Below, in pieces: positions 39,995 to 49,262 of a DNA stretch of 64,000 nt. The DNA comes from Leucobacter sp042726155 (GTDB lineage: Bacteria; Actinomycetota; Actinomycetes; Actinomycetales; Microbacteriaceae): positions 372,001 through 436,000 of the forward strand of contig NZ_JBHXHV010000004.1 of NCBI RefSeq assembly GCF_042726155.1, written 5' to 3'. The notes below the pieces were generated by a model. It saw only the letters and a program-made list of their open reading frames with translations, was not told the origin of the DNA and made no database searches. The position numbers and the translations under genes were made by a program. Position 1 is the first letter of the stretch. Every line of letters begins with the position of its first letter.

Positions 39995-41133
39995 GCCGCA
40001 CGCCCCTTCGCGACCGGAAGCGGTTCACCAAACGGATCAGTCTGAAACCAGGCTCGGGCGGCCCACAGAGAGACGTACACGAGTCCCACCAACACGGGCA
40101 CCTCGATAAGCGGGCCGACAACGCCCGCGAGCGCTTGGCCGGAGGCGGCGCCAAACGTACCGATGGCCACCGCAATCGCAAGCTCAAAGTTGTTCCCCGC
40201 CGCAGTGAACGCGAGCGTCGTCGAGCGGGCGTATCCTAGGCCCAGCGCTTTTCCGAGGAGCAAACCGGCGAACCACATCAGCGCGAAATATGCGAGCAAC
40301 GGCAGTGCTATTCGTGCCACATCGAGCGGGCGCCGCGTCATTGCCTCACCCTGCAGCGCGAACAACAACACGATCGTGAACAGCAGGCCGTACAGCGCCC
40401 ACGGGCCGACCTTCGGAACGAACTTCTCTTCGTACCAGGCACGACCGCGACGCTTCTCGCCCAACCAGCGCGACGCGATTCCGGCGACGAGCGGAACCCC
40501 CAAAAACACCAGTACGTTCACGGCAATCTGCCCCATTGAGACGTCGAGCCCCTGCGAGTCGAGGCCGAGCCACCCCGGCAGCACGGTGAGATAGAACCAG
40601 CCGAGCACCGCGAACATGACCACCTGAAACACCGAGTTGATCGCAACCAGCACCGCGGCAGCCTCTCGGTCACCGCACGCGAGATCGTTCCAGATCACGA
40701 CCATTGCGATGCACCGAGCAAGCCCCACGATGATGAGCCCGGTTCGATACTCGGGCAGGTCAGGCAGGAATACCCAGGCGAGTACAAACATCACCAGGGG
40801 GCCCACGACCCAGTTGAGCGCGAGTGACGAAACCAGCAGTTTCCTGTCGCCGGTCACCGCCGCAACTCTGTCGTACCGCACCTTCGCGAGCACCGGATAC
40901 ATCATCACGAGCAGCCCCAGCGCGATCGGCACGGAGATGCCGCCCACTTCCAGCCGAGCGAGCGCTCCCGAGAGTCCCGGTACGTATCGGCCCAGCACCA
41001 GCCCGGCGATCATCGCGAGCCCGATCCACACGGGCAGCCACCGGTCCAGCGTCGACATGCGTCGCAGGGCTGGCGCAGCAGCGTCCGGACCTTCTCTGAG
41101 TGACGATCTTTGCGGCGAAGGCTGTATCGACAT
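39991..41133 (-). CDS. acr3: ACR3-type arsenite efflux permease
   Basis: A 380-residue ten-helix permease that expels arsenite (and often antimonite). The essential cysteine motif is present as GLARCIAMVVIWNDLACGD near residue 137-155, along with the PLL/VGLARC and FTAAGNNFELAIAVAIGTFG helices of the family. No ribosome site precedes the ATG at 41133, and an AATATA -10 box ends about 8 bp before it, so the message may be leaderless. The downstream ArsR-ArsC fusion presumably represses the operon. Confidence 0.95.
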   Translation of the reverse strand: MSIQPSPQRSSLREGPDAAAPALRRMSTLDRWLPVWIGLAMIAGLVLGRYVPGLSGALARLEVGGISVPIALGLLVMMYPVLAKVRYDRVAAVTGDRKLLVSSLALNWVVGPLVMFVLAWVFLPDLPEYRTGLIIVGLARCIAMVVIWNDLACGDREAAAVLVAINSVFQVVMFAVLGWFYLTVLPGWLGLDSQGLDVSMGQIAVNVLVFLGVPLVAGIASRWLGEKRRGRAWYEEKFVPKVGPWALYGLLFTIVLLFALQGEAMTRRPLDVARIALPLLAYFALMWFAGLLLGKALGLGYARSTTLAFTAAGNNFELAIAVAIGTFGAASGQALAGVVGPLIEVPVLVGLVYVSLWAARAWFQTDPFGEPLPVAKGRAA

Positions 41134-41170
41134 ACGTCTATATTGAGCTTTATCGAAACAAGTGGCAAAT
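41134..41170 (-). promoter_or_regulatory. promoter/ArsR site before acr3
   Basis: On the minus strand TTGCCA (near 41165) and AATATA (near 41142) are spaced about 18 bp, just upstream of the ATG. The AT-rich ATACGTCTATATTGAG overlaps the -10 and is a plausible ArsR box. Nothing else is visible up to 41219. Confidence 0.45.
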
Positions 41171-41219
41171 CATGTCTGTCGAGTCCCCGCGGCGCTCACG
41201 CGGCCGCAACCCGCGCTAT

Positions 41220-42017
41220 TCAGTTGTCCTCAAGAAATCCGAGCAGCGCCTCTGTGATTTCTGACCTCGCCTCGTCGTCCGAAATGGTCGGCTCGCCATC
41301 ACCCGACTGTTCGCCGTAGGCACCGAACTGGGCATGCACCCCGCCCTCTATCTCTACGAACTCAGTGTCGGCGGGCAGGTCGGCGACGGATGCCTGGATC
41401 TTCGCCGGGGTGGCAAGTCCATCGTTCGTGGCCGACACCGAGAGCACCTCAAGGTCGTCGCGATCGGCCAGTGCGTCATCCGCACAGTACGAAGCGAACA
41501 GCACGAGGCCGTTGACCTCCGCCATGTCACCATCGCCGCCGCCGTCCGCAGCGTACATGCAGGCTTTCACGCCACCCATGCTGTGGCCGCCAACGGCCCA
41601 CGTGTCAGGATGCGGGGCGAGGCGCGTGAACTCGCTGAACTCGCGGGTCTCGAACAGCGGCAGATTGAGAAACGACTGCACGATCACCACTGTTTCACCC
41701 GCGGCGACCGCGTCGCGGAAGGTCGCAGCGTAGGCCTCGGGTTCGACCTTCGCGCCTGCGAAGAATACGAGGCCACGACCGTTCGCCCCTTCGGTCGGAG
41801 TCATCACCACCGCGCCGTCGACGTTGGCTATCTGCACTCGGTCGTCCTGCTGCACCGCGGAGAGCGCCTTCGGCTCTGCGGAATAGGTGGTGTTGGCCCA
41901 GATCACGAAGCCGCCAATTGCGAGCACGAGCACGGCGGCCAGAGTGATGCCCACAATTGCAAGCACGCGTCTCGCGCGTCGCCTCGGGCGCTTTGGCGCG
42001 ATTGGTGTCTCAGTCAT
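41220..42017 (-). CDS. membrane-anchored alpha/beta hydrolase
   Basis: A 265-residue protein with a basic start, one helix at about 20-42 and an outside hydrolase domain. The nucleophile elbow is GGHSMGG near residue 145, and the catalytic His is probably in GGVHAQFGAYGEQ. It belongs with the small carboxylesterase/dienelactone-hydrolase-like PF12695 group; the substrate is unknown. The ATG at 42017 is chosen because the long upstream extension is antisense to the PhzF gene. Divergent from phzF with a 61-bp gap. Confidence 0.82.
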   Translation of the reverse strand: MTETPIAPKRPRRRARRVLAIVGITLAAVLVLAIGGFVIWANTTYSAEPKALSAVQQDDRVQIANVDGAVVMTPTEGANGRGLVFFAGAKVEPEAYAATFRDAVAAGETVVIVQSFLNLPLFETREFSEFTRLAPHPDTWAVGGHSMGGVKACMYAADGGGDGDMAEVNGLVLFASYCADDALADRDDLEVLSVSATNDGLATPAKIQASVADLPADTEFVEIEGGVHAQFGAYGEQSGDGEPTISDDEARSEITEALLGFLEDN

Positions 42018-42078
42018 ATCGTGCCGCCCGTCATTCGTTACTACAGAAACCGTATCCGGTCTCGGATACGCTGGCCAG

Positions 42079-42924
42079 ATGAGTCGTACCGAGGTGACCA
42101 CGGTGCACGTATTCTCCGACGGCCCGAACGGTGGAAACCCGGCGCCGATCGTGCTCGACGCCAGCGGCATGACCGACGATGATATGCAACGCGTCGCGCA
42201 GCGCTACGGACACGAGTGCGGCTTCGTGTTTCCCGCGAAGCCCGGAGACGACATCGATTTCTCGCTGCGGTTCTGGGTACCGACGCAAGAGATGAGCATG
42301 TGCGGTCACGTGACGCTCGGAGCCGTCTGGCTGCTGCAGCGGGGCGCCGCAACTCACGGTTCGCGGCTGCGCGTCGGCACGGCGAGTGGCGTGATCGACG
42401 CGCGAGTCTCGTTCAGCGGTGATGTCGAGATCGCGCAGCCCGCCGGGTCTAGCGCACCCGTCCCGCCCACCGCCGTGCCCGGGATCCTCGCGGCGCTCGG
42501 GCTCGCACCCGAGGACCTCGCAGACAGGCCAGTGCGCAACGCGAGCACCAGCCGCGTGAAGACGCTCGTCCCTGTGCGATCGACCGCGGTGCTCGACGCC
42601 ATTGCGCCGAACTACGCGCTCGTGGCCGAAGCCTGCGCGGCGGCCGAATCCACGGGACTGTATCCGTACGCGGTAGCCGAACCGCTCGTGTTCGAGGCGC
42701 GCCAGTTTCCGCGCTCGTCGGGATACCCCGAAGACGCAGCGACCGGGATCGCGGCCGCCGCTCTGGTCTACGGCCTCATCGCCGACGGACTCGTCGACGG
42801 ACTCAACCCAGGCTCCCGCGACACGCTTCACGTTCGCCAGGGCCGCGCGATGGGCAGCCCGTCCCTGATCACCGTGACCCTGCGTGATGAAGGCGGCGTC
42901 TGGCTCGGCGGCCAGGTGCGCTGA
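42079..42924 (+). CDS. PhzF family isomerase/epimerase
   Basis: A 281-residue protein of the PhzF fold (two diaminopimelate-epimerase-like halves). GGNPAPIVLD and the catalytic region RFWVPTQEMSMCGHVTLGA (about 65-85) mark the N-terminal half; FPRSSGYPEDAATGIAAAALVYGLIADG marks the C-terminal half. Family members isomerise small hydroxy- or amino-acids; phenazine production itself is not implied, as no other phz genes are present. Confidence 0.9.
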   Translation: MSRTEVTTVHVFSDGPNGGNPAPIVLDASGMTDDDMQRVAQRYGHECGFVFPAKPGDDIDFSLRFWVPTQEMSMCGHVTLGAVWLLQRGAATHGSRLRVGTASGVIDARVSFSGDVEIAQPAGSSAPVPPTAVPGILAALGLAPEDLADRPVRNASTSRVKTLVPVRSTAVLDAIAPNYALVAEACAAAESTGLYPYAVAEPLVFEARQFPRSSGYPEDAATGIAAAALVYGLIADGLVDGLNPGSRDTLHVRQGRAMGSPSLITVTLRDEGGVWLGGQVR

Positions 42925-42966
42925 GCTGGCCATGCGCGCCGTGTCATCCAAGTACGCCGAGCGCCG

Positions 42967-43842
42967 CTACTTCCCGCGCAATCCCGGCACGAGCGCCGGG
43001 GTGCGTGCGCGGTACGCGCGGTACTCCGGATCATCGCCCCACTTGCGCTCCGCCTTTGCCTCGAGCAGCGGGATCCCACTCACCCGGGTCAGCAACACGA
43101 TCACGAACACCGGCGAGAGCAGCGCGACCCACTGCCACCCCTGCAGCACGGGCGCCGCGACGATCAAGACCCCGATCCAGAGCAGAATCTCACCGAGGTA
43201 GTTGGGGTGCCGCACGACCGACCACAGCCCTGAGCGGATAAATCGCCCGGAGTTTGCCGGTTCGGCCTTGAAGCGGCTCTTCTGCAGGTCGGCCGTCACC
43301 TCGATACCGAAGCCAATCACCCAGACAGCGATCCCGATGAACGTCGTCCAGCCGAGCGGCGCCGAGTGCGCTGAGGTGATGGCGATCCACGCAGCAGCAG
43401 CGGTCAGACTGACCCACAACCCCTGCACACTCCACACCGAGAAGAAGCGCAGTTTCGAGGCCTTAATCTCTTCGAAGCGGTCGTCCCCACCCGAGCGCAG
43501 ATTGCGCATGAACAGGAAGCTGCCGAGTCTCACCGCCCACACGACGACGAGCACGGTCAGAATGATGCTGCGTGCGTCTCGCTCAGGCGAGAGCGCGAGC
43601 AGCAGCACCGTGACTGCGATGTATGTCAGGCTCCCGGTGAGGTCAAAGTACCGGTCGGTCTGCGTCATCGCAGCGGGAACGAACGCGACCCACTGCACGA
43701 TGAACGCCGCCGCGACTGCAATGGCGAATCCGGCGAACGGCCCGACGCTCCATCCCTGCTGGCTGCCAGCGAACGCGAGCAACCCGCTAAGCACGAGCGC
43801 TGCAACGATGAGAATCACCGAGCGTGATTTGGGCTCAGACAT
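42967..43842 (-). CDS. DUF1295 / steroid-reductase-like membrane protein
   Basis: A 291-residue protein with about seven transmembrane helices. The C-terminal signature SGLWSVVRHPNYLGEILLWIG (about 225-245) is shared by DUF1295 and isoprenylcysteine methyltransferase-type membrane enzymes, which bind a nucleotide cofactor there. The precise reaction is unknown. It lies 33 bp after the downstream fadD start on the same strand, separated by its own ribosome site, so cotranscription is possible. Confidence 0.85.
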   Translation of the reverse strand: MSEPKSRSVILIVAALVLSGLLAFAGSQQGWSVGPFAGFAIAVAAAFIVQWVAFVPAAMTQTDRYFDLTGSLTYIAVTVLLLALSPERDARSIILTVLVVVWAVRLGSFLFMRNLRSGGDDRFEEIKASKLRFFSVWSVQGLWVSLTAAAAWIAITSAHSAPLGWTTFIGIAVWVIGFGIEVTADLQKSRFKAEPANSGRFIRSGLWSVVRHPNYLGEILLWIGVLIVAAPVLQGWQWVALLSPVFVIVLLTRVSGIPLLEAKAERKWGDDPEYRAYRARTPALVPGLRGK

Positions 43843-43875
43843 AGTTCGGTCCTGTTCTTGAGGTGCGCTGACCGG

Positions 43876-45831
43876 TTAGCGGTACAGCGAATCGATGATG
43901 GTCTCGCTCGCGGCGAGCAGCGCCTGGCGCTTCAGTTTCATGGTCGGAGTCACAAAGTCTTCGGAGACATCGGGGCCCAGCACAACACCGGCCCACGTTT
44001 GCACGCGCTCAGACGGCGACACCACAGCGTTTGCCTCGTCGACGGCGCTCGAAATCTCTTCGAGCAACCGGCCGTCCCGGCACTCAGACACACCCGCTGC
44101 CGACAGCGCCGCGGGCGGAGCATCGCCGCGCTGCGCGAACCACTCTCGCGTCGCCTCGGTATCGATGACGAGGAGCGCGGTGAGGTACGGCCGATCGGTG
44201 CCGACGAGCGCCGCGTGCGCGACGAGCGGATGCGTCTCGACGGCCTGCTCCCAGCTCTCGGGCGAAATGGTGCGCCCCGTAGAGGTCACGATGACGTGCT
44301 TCAGCCGACCGCGCAGCGTGAGCGCTCCATCGGCGTCGAGCGACCCAATGTCGCCGGTGCGGAAGTAGCCGTCGAAGAACACGCCGTCGTCATGCGCCGC
44401 ATTGCGGTAGCCCGCGAACACGCCGACGCCCCGCGCGAGCACCTCGCCGTTTGGTGCGATGCGCACCTCGTTGCCGGGCAGCGGCGTACCCACGCTGCCC
44501 GCGACGAGGGCGCCTGGCCGGCCACCGGTGAGCGGGGCCGTCGTCTCGGTCAGGCCGTACCCCTCGATCACGGGAACGCCGATGCCGCGGAAAAACCGCG
44601 CGAGTTCTGGCCGCAGCGTGGCAGCGCCCGAGAGCAAGAAATCAACGCGGTCACCCATGACTGCGCGAAGTCGGCGGTAGAAGAGTCGGTCAAACAGCGC
44701 TCGGCGCAGGCGCAGGCCGAGGGGCGCGCGGGTCGAGGGGCGCTGATCCAGCGTTTCGAGGTGCGCCCCCCACTGCTCAGCGGAGCGCACCGCCGCCCGC
44801 CAGACGGGCGTGAGGTGCTTGGCGGCTGCGGCAGCAGCCGCAGCACCCTGGATCTTCTCGAGCACCCGCGGCACTACGACGAGGAAGGTGGGTCGCAGGA
44901 TCGCGAGCGCCTGAACGACCTCCTTCGGGTCAGCCAGATGCGCGACGCGCATGCCGTTGGCGATACAGATGAGTTGCAGCGCGCGACCCAACACGTGGGT
45001 GAGCGGCAAGAAGAGGATCGTGTTGCCCGACTCCTGCACAACCTCCGAGTACGCCGCCGCGGTATTGAGCACCTGCCCCACAAGATTGCGGTGCGTGATC
45101 AGGGCGCCCTTCGGGTCGCCCGTCGTTCCAGAGGTGTAGACGATCGTGGCCACGTCGTCGAGCGTTGCCGTCATGCGTCGCGCTTCCAACTGGGCGTCGC
45201 TGACGTCCTCGCCCAGCTGCGCGAGGACGTGCAGACTGCGCCCGTGCCGCGATCCTGATGTGTCGTCTGTGACCTCGTCAGCGGATGAATCGAGCACCCA
45301 CGACGCAATGTTGACACCGGCGGCCGACCCAGCGGCGCCGAGGCGAGCTGCGAACGCATCGCTCCCGACGAACGCAGCGACGGGACGCGCATCGGCAATG
45401 ACGGACTCGAGTTGAGCCGTAGACGCAGTGTCATACACGGGCACGACGATGGCCCCCGCAAACAGGGCGGCGTGGTCAACCACCGCCCAAAGATACTGCG
45501 TCTGCGCCATGATCAGCACCGTGTCGCCCGCCTGCACGCCGCTCGCGATCAGGCCTCGCGCAAGCCCCTGCACCTCGCGGGTGAACTCGGCGGTGCTCAC
45601 CTGGCGCCATGGATCTTCGAGCGAAGCACCCGGCGCGCGAGTCTCAAACGCGATGTGCGCTGGCGCGGTGCGAGCGCGCTTCATCAGCAGCTCAGTGACG
45701 TTGCGCGTCAGCGACAGATCAACAATGCTCGGCGTACTCGCCTCATTGCGCTCGCTGTCACCCGGCACCGCGTGAGAACCTGACCCGCGCTTCGGGTTCG
45801 TGCGATCGACCGTCGCGTCACGTTGAGACAT
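43876..45831 (-). CDS. fadD: long-chain fatty-acid--CoA ligase
   Basis: A 651-residue AMP-forming ligase of the FadD15 type. The ATP motif IVYTSGTTGDPKGALITHRN is near residue 220, followed by GYGLTETTAPLTGG, YFRTGDIGSLDADG, and RTISPESWEQAVETH. The C-terminus TPTMKLKRQALL carries the final catalytic lysine region. It activates long-chain fatty acids for degradation or lipid synthesis. An N-terminal low-complexity stretch of 40 residues precedes the domain. Confidence 0.92.
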   Translation of the reverse strand: MSQRDATVDRTNPKRGSGSHAVPGDSERNEASTPSIVDLSLTRNVTELLMKRARTAPAHIAFETRAPGASLEDPWRQVSTAEFTREVQGLARGLIASGVQAGDTVLIMAQTQYLWAVVDHAALFAGAIVVPVYDTASTAQLESVIADARPVAAFVGSDAFAARLGAAGSAAGVNIASWVLDSSADEVTDDTSGSRHGRSLHVLAQLGEDVSDAQLEARRMTATLDDVATIVYTSGTTGDPKGALITHRNLVGQVLNTAAAYSEVVQESGNTILFLPLTHVLGRALQLICIANGMRVAHLADPKEVVQALAILRPTFLVVVPRVLEKIQGAAAAAAAAKHLTPVWRAAVRSAEQWGAHLETLDQRPSTRAPLGLRLRRALFDRLFYRRLRAVMGDRVDFLLSGAATLRPELARFFRGIGVPVIEGYGLTETTAPLTGGRPGALVAGSVGTPLPGNEVRIAPNGEVLARGVGVFAGYRNAAHDDGVFFDGYFRTGDIGSLDADGALTLRGRLKHVIVTSTGRTISPESWEQAVETHPLVAHAALVGTDRPYLTALLVIDTEATREWFAQRGDAPPAALSAAGVSECRDGRLLEEISSAVDEANAVVSPSERVQTWAGVVLGPDVSEDFVTPTMKLKRQALLAASETIIDSLYR

Positions 45832-45899
45832 CGTGGTGCACCGCTTCCCGGCTCCCTCGCTGAGCTAGTTACTCAGCAGCTAAGGCATTTACGACATTT

Positions 45900-45920
45900 G
45901 TATCACAGATCCTGTGTTAC
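45900..45920. promoter_or_regulatory. operator upstream of fadD
   Basis: Near-perfect inverted repeat GTATCACAG-ATC-CTGTGTTAC (one mismatched pair) 70 bp before fadD, in an AT-richer patch. A second short repeat GCTGAG/CTCAGC lies at about 45859-45877. This is typical of a TetR-type fatty-acid regulator site. Confidence 0.55.
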
Positions 45921-45984
45921 TTGCTTTGCGAAACATCTTCTTCGGCGGGGATGAGAGCTGGATCGGGTGCCAGCACCGCCGACC

Positions 45985-46785
45985 TCAGGGTGCGATATCG
46001 TCCCAGCCCTGCTGCGGAGTCGCACACGTCTCTCGGTAGACAAACTGCGACGGCGGGCGCCGCTCCCGGCTCGACCAGTCGATTTTTGGGCGCTGCTGGT
46101 CTTTCGGAACGTACCCCAACCGGTACAGCGCCATGAGCTCAAGGTGATCCGGCACATTGAGCAGCTTCGTCAGCCGCGCCCACTGCGCGGGTTCTTCCAT
46201 CGGAAACGAGATGAACTGAATGCCCATACCGAGTTCGACCGTGGTCAACCAAATATTTTCGACCGCAGCACCCATGCTGAACTGGCAATAGAAGTCAGCG
46301 AGCGGATGCGCGGTCCGCTCCGCCCGATCGAGCATCACGCCGAAAATCAGCGGGGATCCGGCGACGAGTTTGCGGTTCTCCTCGCCGAGCGTCTGCGGCA
46401 CGCGCAGCATGCGCATCATCGCGAGCCCGGAGGCGGTGAATACGGCCCGGGTGAACGGCCGAAGCGGCGCCGGCAGCTTGTCAAAGTACATGCCGGAGCG
46501 GTGCTCGGCCATCTCCTCTGCGCTGAACCTGAAGTGCCGCTTGTAGCGCGTGAAGAATGAACCCTCGCCGATCACTGACGTCATCGATTCACCGCTCACG
46601 CGAGCGATGGTCCCGATAGTTTCGCGATCCTCGATCACGACAAAGCGCCACGGCTGGCTATTGAACTGCGACGGCGCCGATGCGGCCGCCGAAATCAGCA
46701 GCCGCTGGTGCTCCTCAGACACGGGATCGGGCAAGAACGGCCCGTTCGTCGTACGCCGATTGAACAGTACGTCTTGAAATTCCAC
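45985..46785 (-). CDS. nitroreductase family protein
   Basis: A 266-residue FMN-dependent nitroreductase-like protein. VEFQDVLFNRRTTN is the usual N-terminus, with ASAPSQFNSQPWRFVVIEDRE binding FMN phosphate and MGAAVENIWLTTVELGMGIQFISFP in the core. The C-terminus LMALYRLGYVP is also typical. GTG 46785 is preferred; an ATG at 46815 with a weaker ribosome site would add ten residues. The natural substrate is unknown (quinones, nitro compounds or others). Confidence 0.87.
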   Translation of the reverse strand: MEFQDVLFNRRTTNGPFLPDPVSEEHQRLLISAAASAPSQFNSQPWRFVVIEDRETIGTIARVSGESMTSVIGEGSFFTRYKRHFRFSAEEMAEHRSGMYFDKLPAPLRPFTRAVFTASGLAMMRMLRVPQTLGEENRKLVAGSPLIFGVMLDRAERTAHPLADFYCQFSMGAAVENIWLTTVELGMGIQFISFPMEEPAQWARLTKLLNVPDHLELMALYRLGYVPKDQQRPKIDWSSRERRPPSQFVYRETCATPQQGWDDIAP

Positions 46786-46828
46786 CGTCAGCCTCGAACT
46801 TTCTCGTCGATACATAGTGCGCCGGCCT

Positions 46829-47173
46829 TCACAGCGTCGCCGCCCAGAGCACGACAGCCGCAACGTACAGAGGTGCGGCCGCGAGCCCGATCGCGATGTG
46901 CGTACGCGGGGAGCGGCGAACCGGGCGCCCCATGAACGGCAGGAACGCGAGCGGCACGAGCGCGATACACAACACTGCCGCGCGCCAGGGCTGCTCGCCC
47001 GCCGCCACAGCGGCCACCGCGGTGAGCACGAGCGCGAGCAAGAAGACACGTCCGTGCCACACTCGCGGCACCTTTCGTCCCCGCAGGCTGAGCGTTCCGA
47101 TCACCAGATTCATCGCGTATGCCGCGGCCGCGAGCGGCGTCCACGGGAGATCGATCCACGAAACATCGGTCAT
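46829..47173 (-). CDS. small four-helix membrane protein, unknown
   Basis: A 114-residue protein composed almost entirely of four hydrophobic helices (about 12-30, 45-60, 65-82, 92-112) with short basic loops. I recognise no family. It is upstream of the nitroreductase on the same strand (14-44 bp gap, depending on that start), so they may be cotranscribed. Confidence 0.7.
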   Translation of the reverse strand: MTDVSWIDLPWTPLAAAAYAMNLVIGTLSLRGRKVPRVWHGRVFLLALVLTAVAAVAAGEQPWRAAVLCIALVPLAFLPFMGRPVRRSPRTHIAIGLAAAPLYVAAVVLWAATL

Positions 47174-47293
47174 CGATCACGCTCCCCCCGGTAACATCGG
47201 CCAGCATCGGCCTCGTGCGCCAGCGTATACCTGGCACTCCCCCAAAAACACAACCGCCTGATGTTCCTCGCGATCGCGTGAAAGAGTCTGACC

Positions 47294-47680
47294 ATGCGAA
47301 CCATCACCTATGCCGGAGAGACCGTGACGACGACCGACGACGTCGCGGAGGCCCTGGTGAAACTCACGGCCGCGATCGCGAAGAATGGACGCGCCGAGGC
47401 CGTAAGAATCCCCATCATGACCGGCAACCAAGACGACGTCGACACTGCAGATCTCGTGATCGGAGTCGGCAACGATGTCCTGTCGCTGCCCGCCCCGTGG
47501 GAGGGCCGTGCGCAGCCGGATTTCTCGAAACAGGCGGGGGAACTGCGCGCGCACCCGAGCTATCCCAGACCGATCACTGGGGGTTCGCTGTCAGACGACG
47601 AACTGAGTTCGCGAGACTGGGAATTTGGGTTTGACAGTTTTGAGGCGCTTGAAGAGGGCGACCGCGATGCACGAGGGTGA
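47294..47680 (+). CDS. hypothetical protein, 128 residues
   Basis: A small acidic soluble protein (MRTITYAGETVTTTDDVAEALVKL at the start, acidic EALEEGDRDARG at the end). The first 70 residues look like a compact alpha/beta domain ending in DLVIGVGNDVLSL; the rest is probably flexible. No family is recognised. Its stop overlaps the GNAT gene, so the two are coupled. Confidence 0.7.
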   Translation: MRTITYAGETVTTTDDVAEALVKLTAAIAKNGRAEAVRIPIMTGNQDDVDTADLVIGVGNDVLSLPAPWEGRAQPDFSKQAGELRAHPSYPRPITGGSLSDDELSSRDWEFGFDSFEALEEGDRDARG

Positions 47681-48372
47681 CCGCGGCTGACGTTGAGGCC
47701 GATAATAGACGGGTGACCACACCCACCCAGCGCCGTTCGCCCGAGCACGCCGAGCCGAAGCGCCTCGTGCGCACTGCGACGCTCGCCGACCTCGACCAGA
47801 TGACCATCGCACTGACCGAGGCATTCTTCGACGATCCGGTGTGGGGGCCGACCTTCCCCGACCGCGACCGCCGCCGCGAGCAGGCTTCTGCCTACTGGCG
47901 CTTCGCCGCCACCGAGGCGCTTCGCTTCCCCGAGTCCGTGGTGGCTGTGGACCCCGAAGGGGCGGTCACGGCACTCGCCGTGTGGCTGCCGCCGGGCGCA
48001 GACGAGATCAGCGCCTCGTCGATCCCCGCCTACGACGCGCTCGTCGCGGATATTCTCGATCCCGAAGCCGCGGTCTCGCTGCACGCGGCCGGTCACGCAT
48101 TTGAGACCGCTCGCCCGAGCGAACCGCACGCGTACCTCACGCTGCTCGCTGTCGCACCGGAGTTCGGTGGCCGCGGCGAGGGCATGCGGCTGCTGCGCGA
48201 GGTGCTGCGGCGCTACGACGCCGCGGGCACGCCCACCTATCTCGAGTCTTCGAACCCGGTCAACGACGTCAAGTACGAATCGCTCGGTTACCAGCCGCAC
48301 GGCAGAGTGCGGCTCGCGGGCGGTGCCGAGGTGCAGACGTACTGGCGCGATCCGGAACCGCTTTCGGAGTAA
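47677..48372 (+). CDS. GNAT family N-acetyltransferase
   Basis: A 231-residue GCN5-type acetyltransferase. The acetyl-CoA loop is LLAVAPEFGGRGEGMRLLREVL (about 150-170), followed by TPTYLESSNPVNDVKYESLGY. A GTG overlapping the previous stop is used; a second GTG at 47713 is possible. The acetyl acceptor is unknown. Confidence 0.87.
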   Translation: MTAADVEADNRRVTTPTQRRSPEHAEPKRLVRTATLADLDQMTIALTEAFFDDPVWGPTFPDRDRRREQASAYWRFAATEALRFPESVVAVDPEGAVTALAVWLPPGADEISASSIPAYDALVADILDPEAAVSLHAAGHAFETARPSEPHAYLTLLAVAPEFGGRGEGMRLLREVLRRYDAAGTPTYLESSNPVNDVKYESLGYQPHGRVRLAGGAEVQTYWRDPEPLSE

Positions 48373-48465
48373 CCGGCGCGGGGCAACCCCCTGTCGTGGC
48401 GCGCGGTTCGGCGCGAGTATTGAGGTGATCACTGCTCGCCAAACCACGCCCGGGAGGTACCGCAC

Positions 48466-49017
48466 GTGCACACCGAACCACGCCCCGATGTCATTGCCCG
48501 CGCCAAAGGACCGACGACACTTCGGCAGGTAATCGTCGCGATCGCCTTTGTGGTCATTGTCGCAGCGGTGGCGTTTGGCGGGTCACTCGCGTCGACCGGC
48601 AACGTCGACGGCTGGTACGCGAACGCTGAAAAGGTGCCGTGGGATCCGCCGAACGCGGTCTTCGGGCCGGTCTGGACGCTGCTGTATGCACTCATCGCCC
48701 TCGCGGGGTTTTTGATCTGGCGATCAGGGTTCCGCATGGGCGGCCCAAATGACGCGCGCCCCGCCCTCAGGCTCTTCGTCGTGCAACTGGTGCTGAACTC
48801 GCTGTGGACACCCGCGTTTTTCGCTGGCTACCCCGTGTTCGGTGCCGCCGCGTGGTGGGTCGCCGCGGTGATCATCATTGCGCTCATCATCGTCGTCATT
48901 GCGCTCGCGATTGCGGCGGCAAAATGGTCGCGGATCGCCAGCTGGATCATGGTGCCCTACCTGCTCTGGCTGTGCTTCGCGACCAGCCTGAACATCGGCA
49001 TTATCGTGCTGAACTAA
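48466..49017 (+). CDS. TspO/MBR tryptophan-rich sensory protein
   Basis: A 183-residue five-helix membrane protein of the TspO (translocator/benzodiazepine receptor) family. Conserved spots are WYANAEKVPWDPPNAVFGPVWTLLYALI (about 48-75) and VLNSLWTPAFF near 110. Family members bind porphyrins or related ligands. GTG start with GGGAGG 8 bases upstream. N-terminal 20-residue extension is polar. Confidence 0.92.
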   Translation: MHTEPRPDVIARAKGPTTLRQVIVAIAFVVIVAAVAFGGSLASTGNVDGWYANAEKVPWDPPNAVFGPVWTLLYALIALAGFLIWRSGFRMGGPNDARPALRLFVVQLVLNSLWTPAFFAGYPVFGAAAWWVAAVIIIALIIVVIALAIAAAKWSRIASWIMVPYLLWLCFATSLNIGIIVLN

Positions 49018-49104
49018 CGCCGCGAGGTTTCGGGGCTGTCGCAGGAGTGACCGTCGATCCGTGTTGTGGGTCGGCTTCGAAACGGGGCATCATACTCCTT
49101 CCGA

Positions 49105-49134
49105 TTGGGCAAAATCGCCATTTTAGGCTAAAAT
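49105..49134 (+). promoter_or_regulatory. carD promoter
   Basis: TTGGGC (49105) and TAAAAT (49129) with an 18-bp spacer, in an AT-rich patch that also holds AAAAT/ATTTT inverted sequences. The long 5' leader (about 120 bp) up to carD shows no known riboswitch; the rest of the 49018-49262 gap has no gene. Confidence 0.6.
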
Positions 49135-49262
49135 TGATGAGAAGTGCCACTTCGGAGGCCCGCGAACCGCATATTGCGGCGTTCGTGAGCACCGGCGCAC
49201 TCGTCGATACCGCGAGGCATCCAGCCCGCGCGTTCGCACACGACATTGTCTGAGGAGATCAT

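Noticed and set aside
42079..42924. Phenazine biosynthesis
   Set aside because: Only a PhzF-fold protein is present; no other phz genes are nearby.
43858..45258. 466-codon plus-strand frame opposite fadD
   Set aside because: Antisense shadow of fadD; Arg/His/Glu-rich with no recognisable domain.
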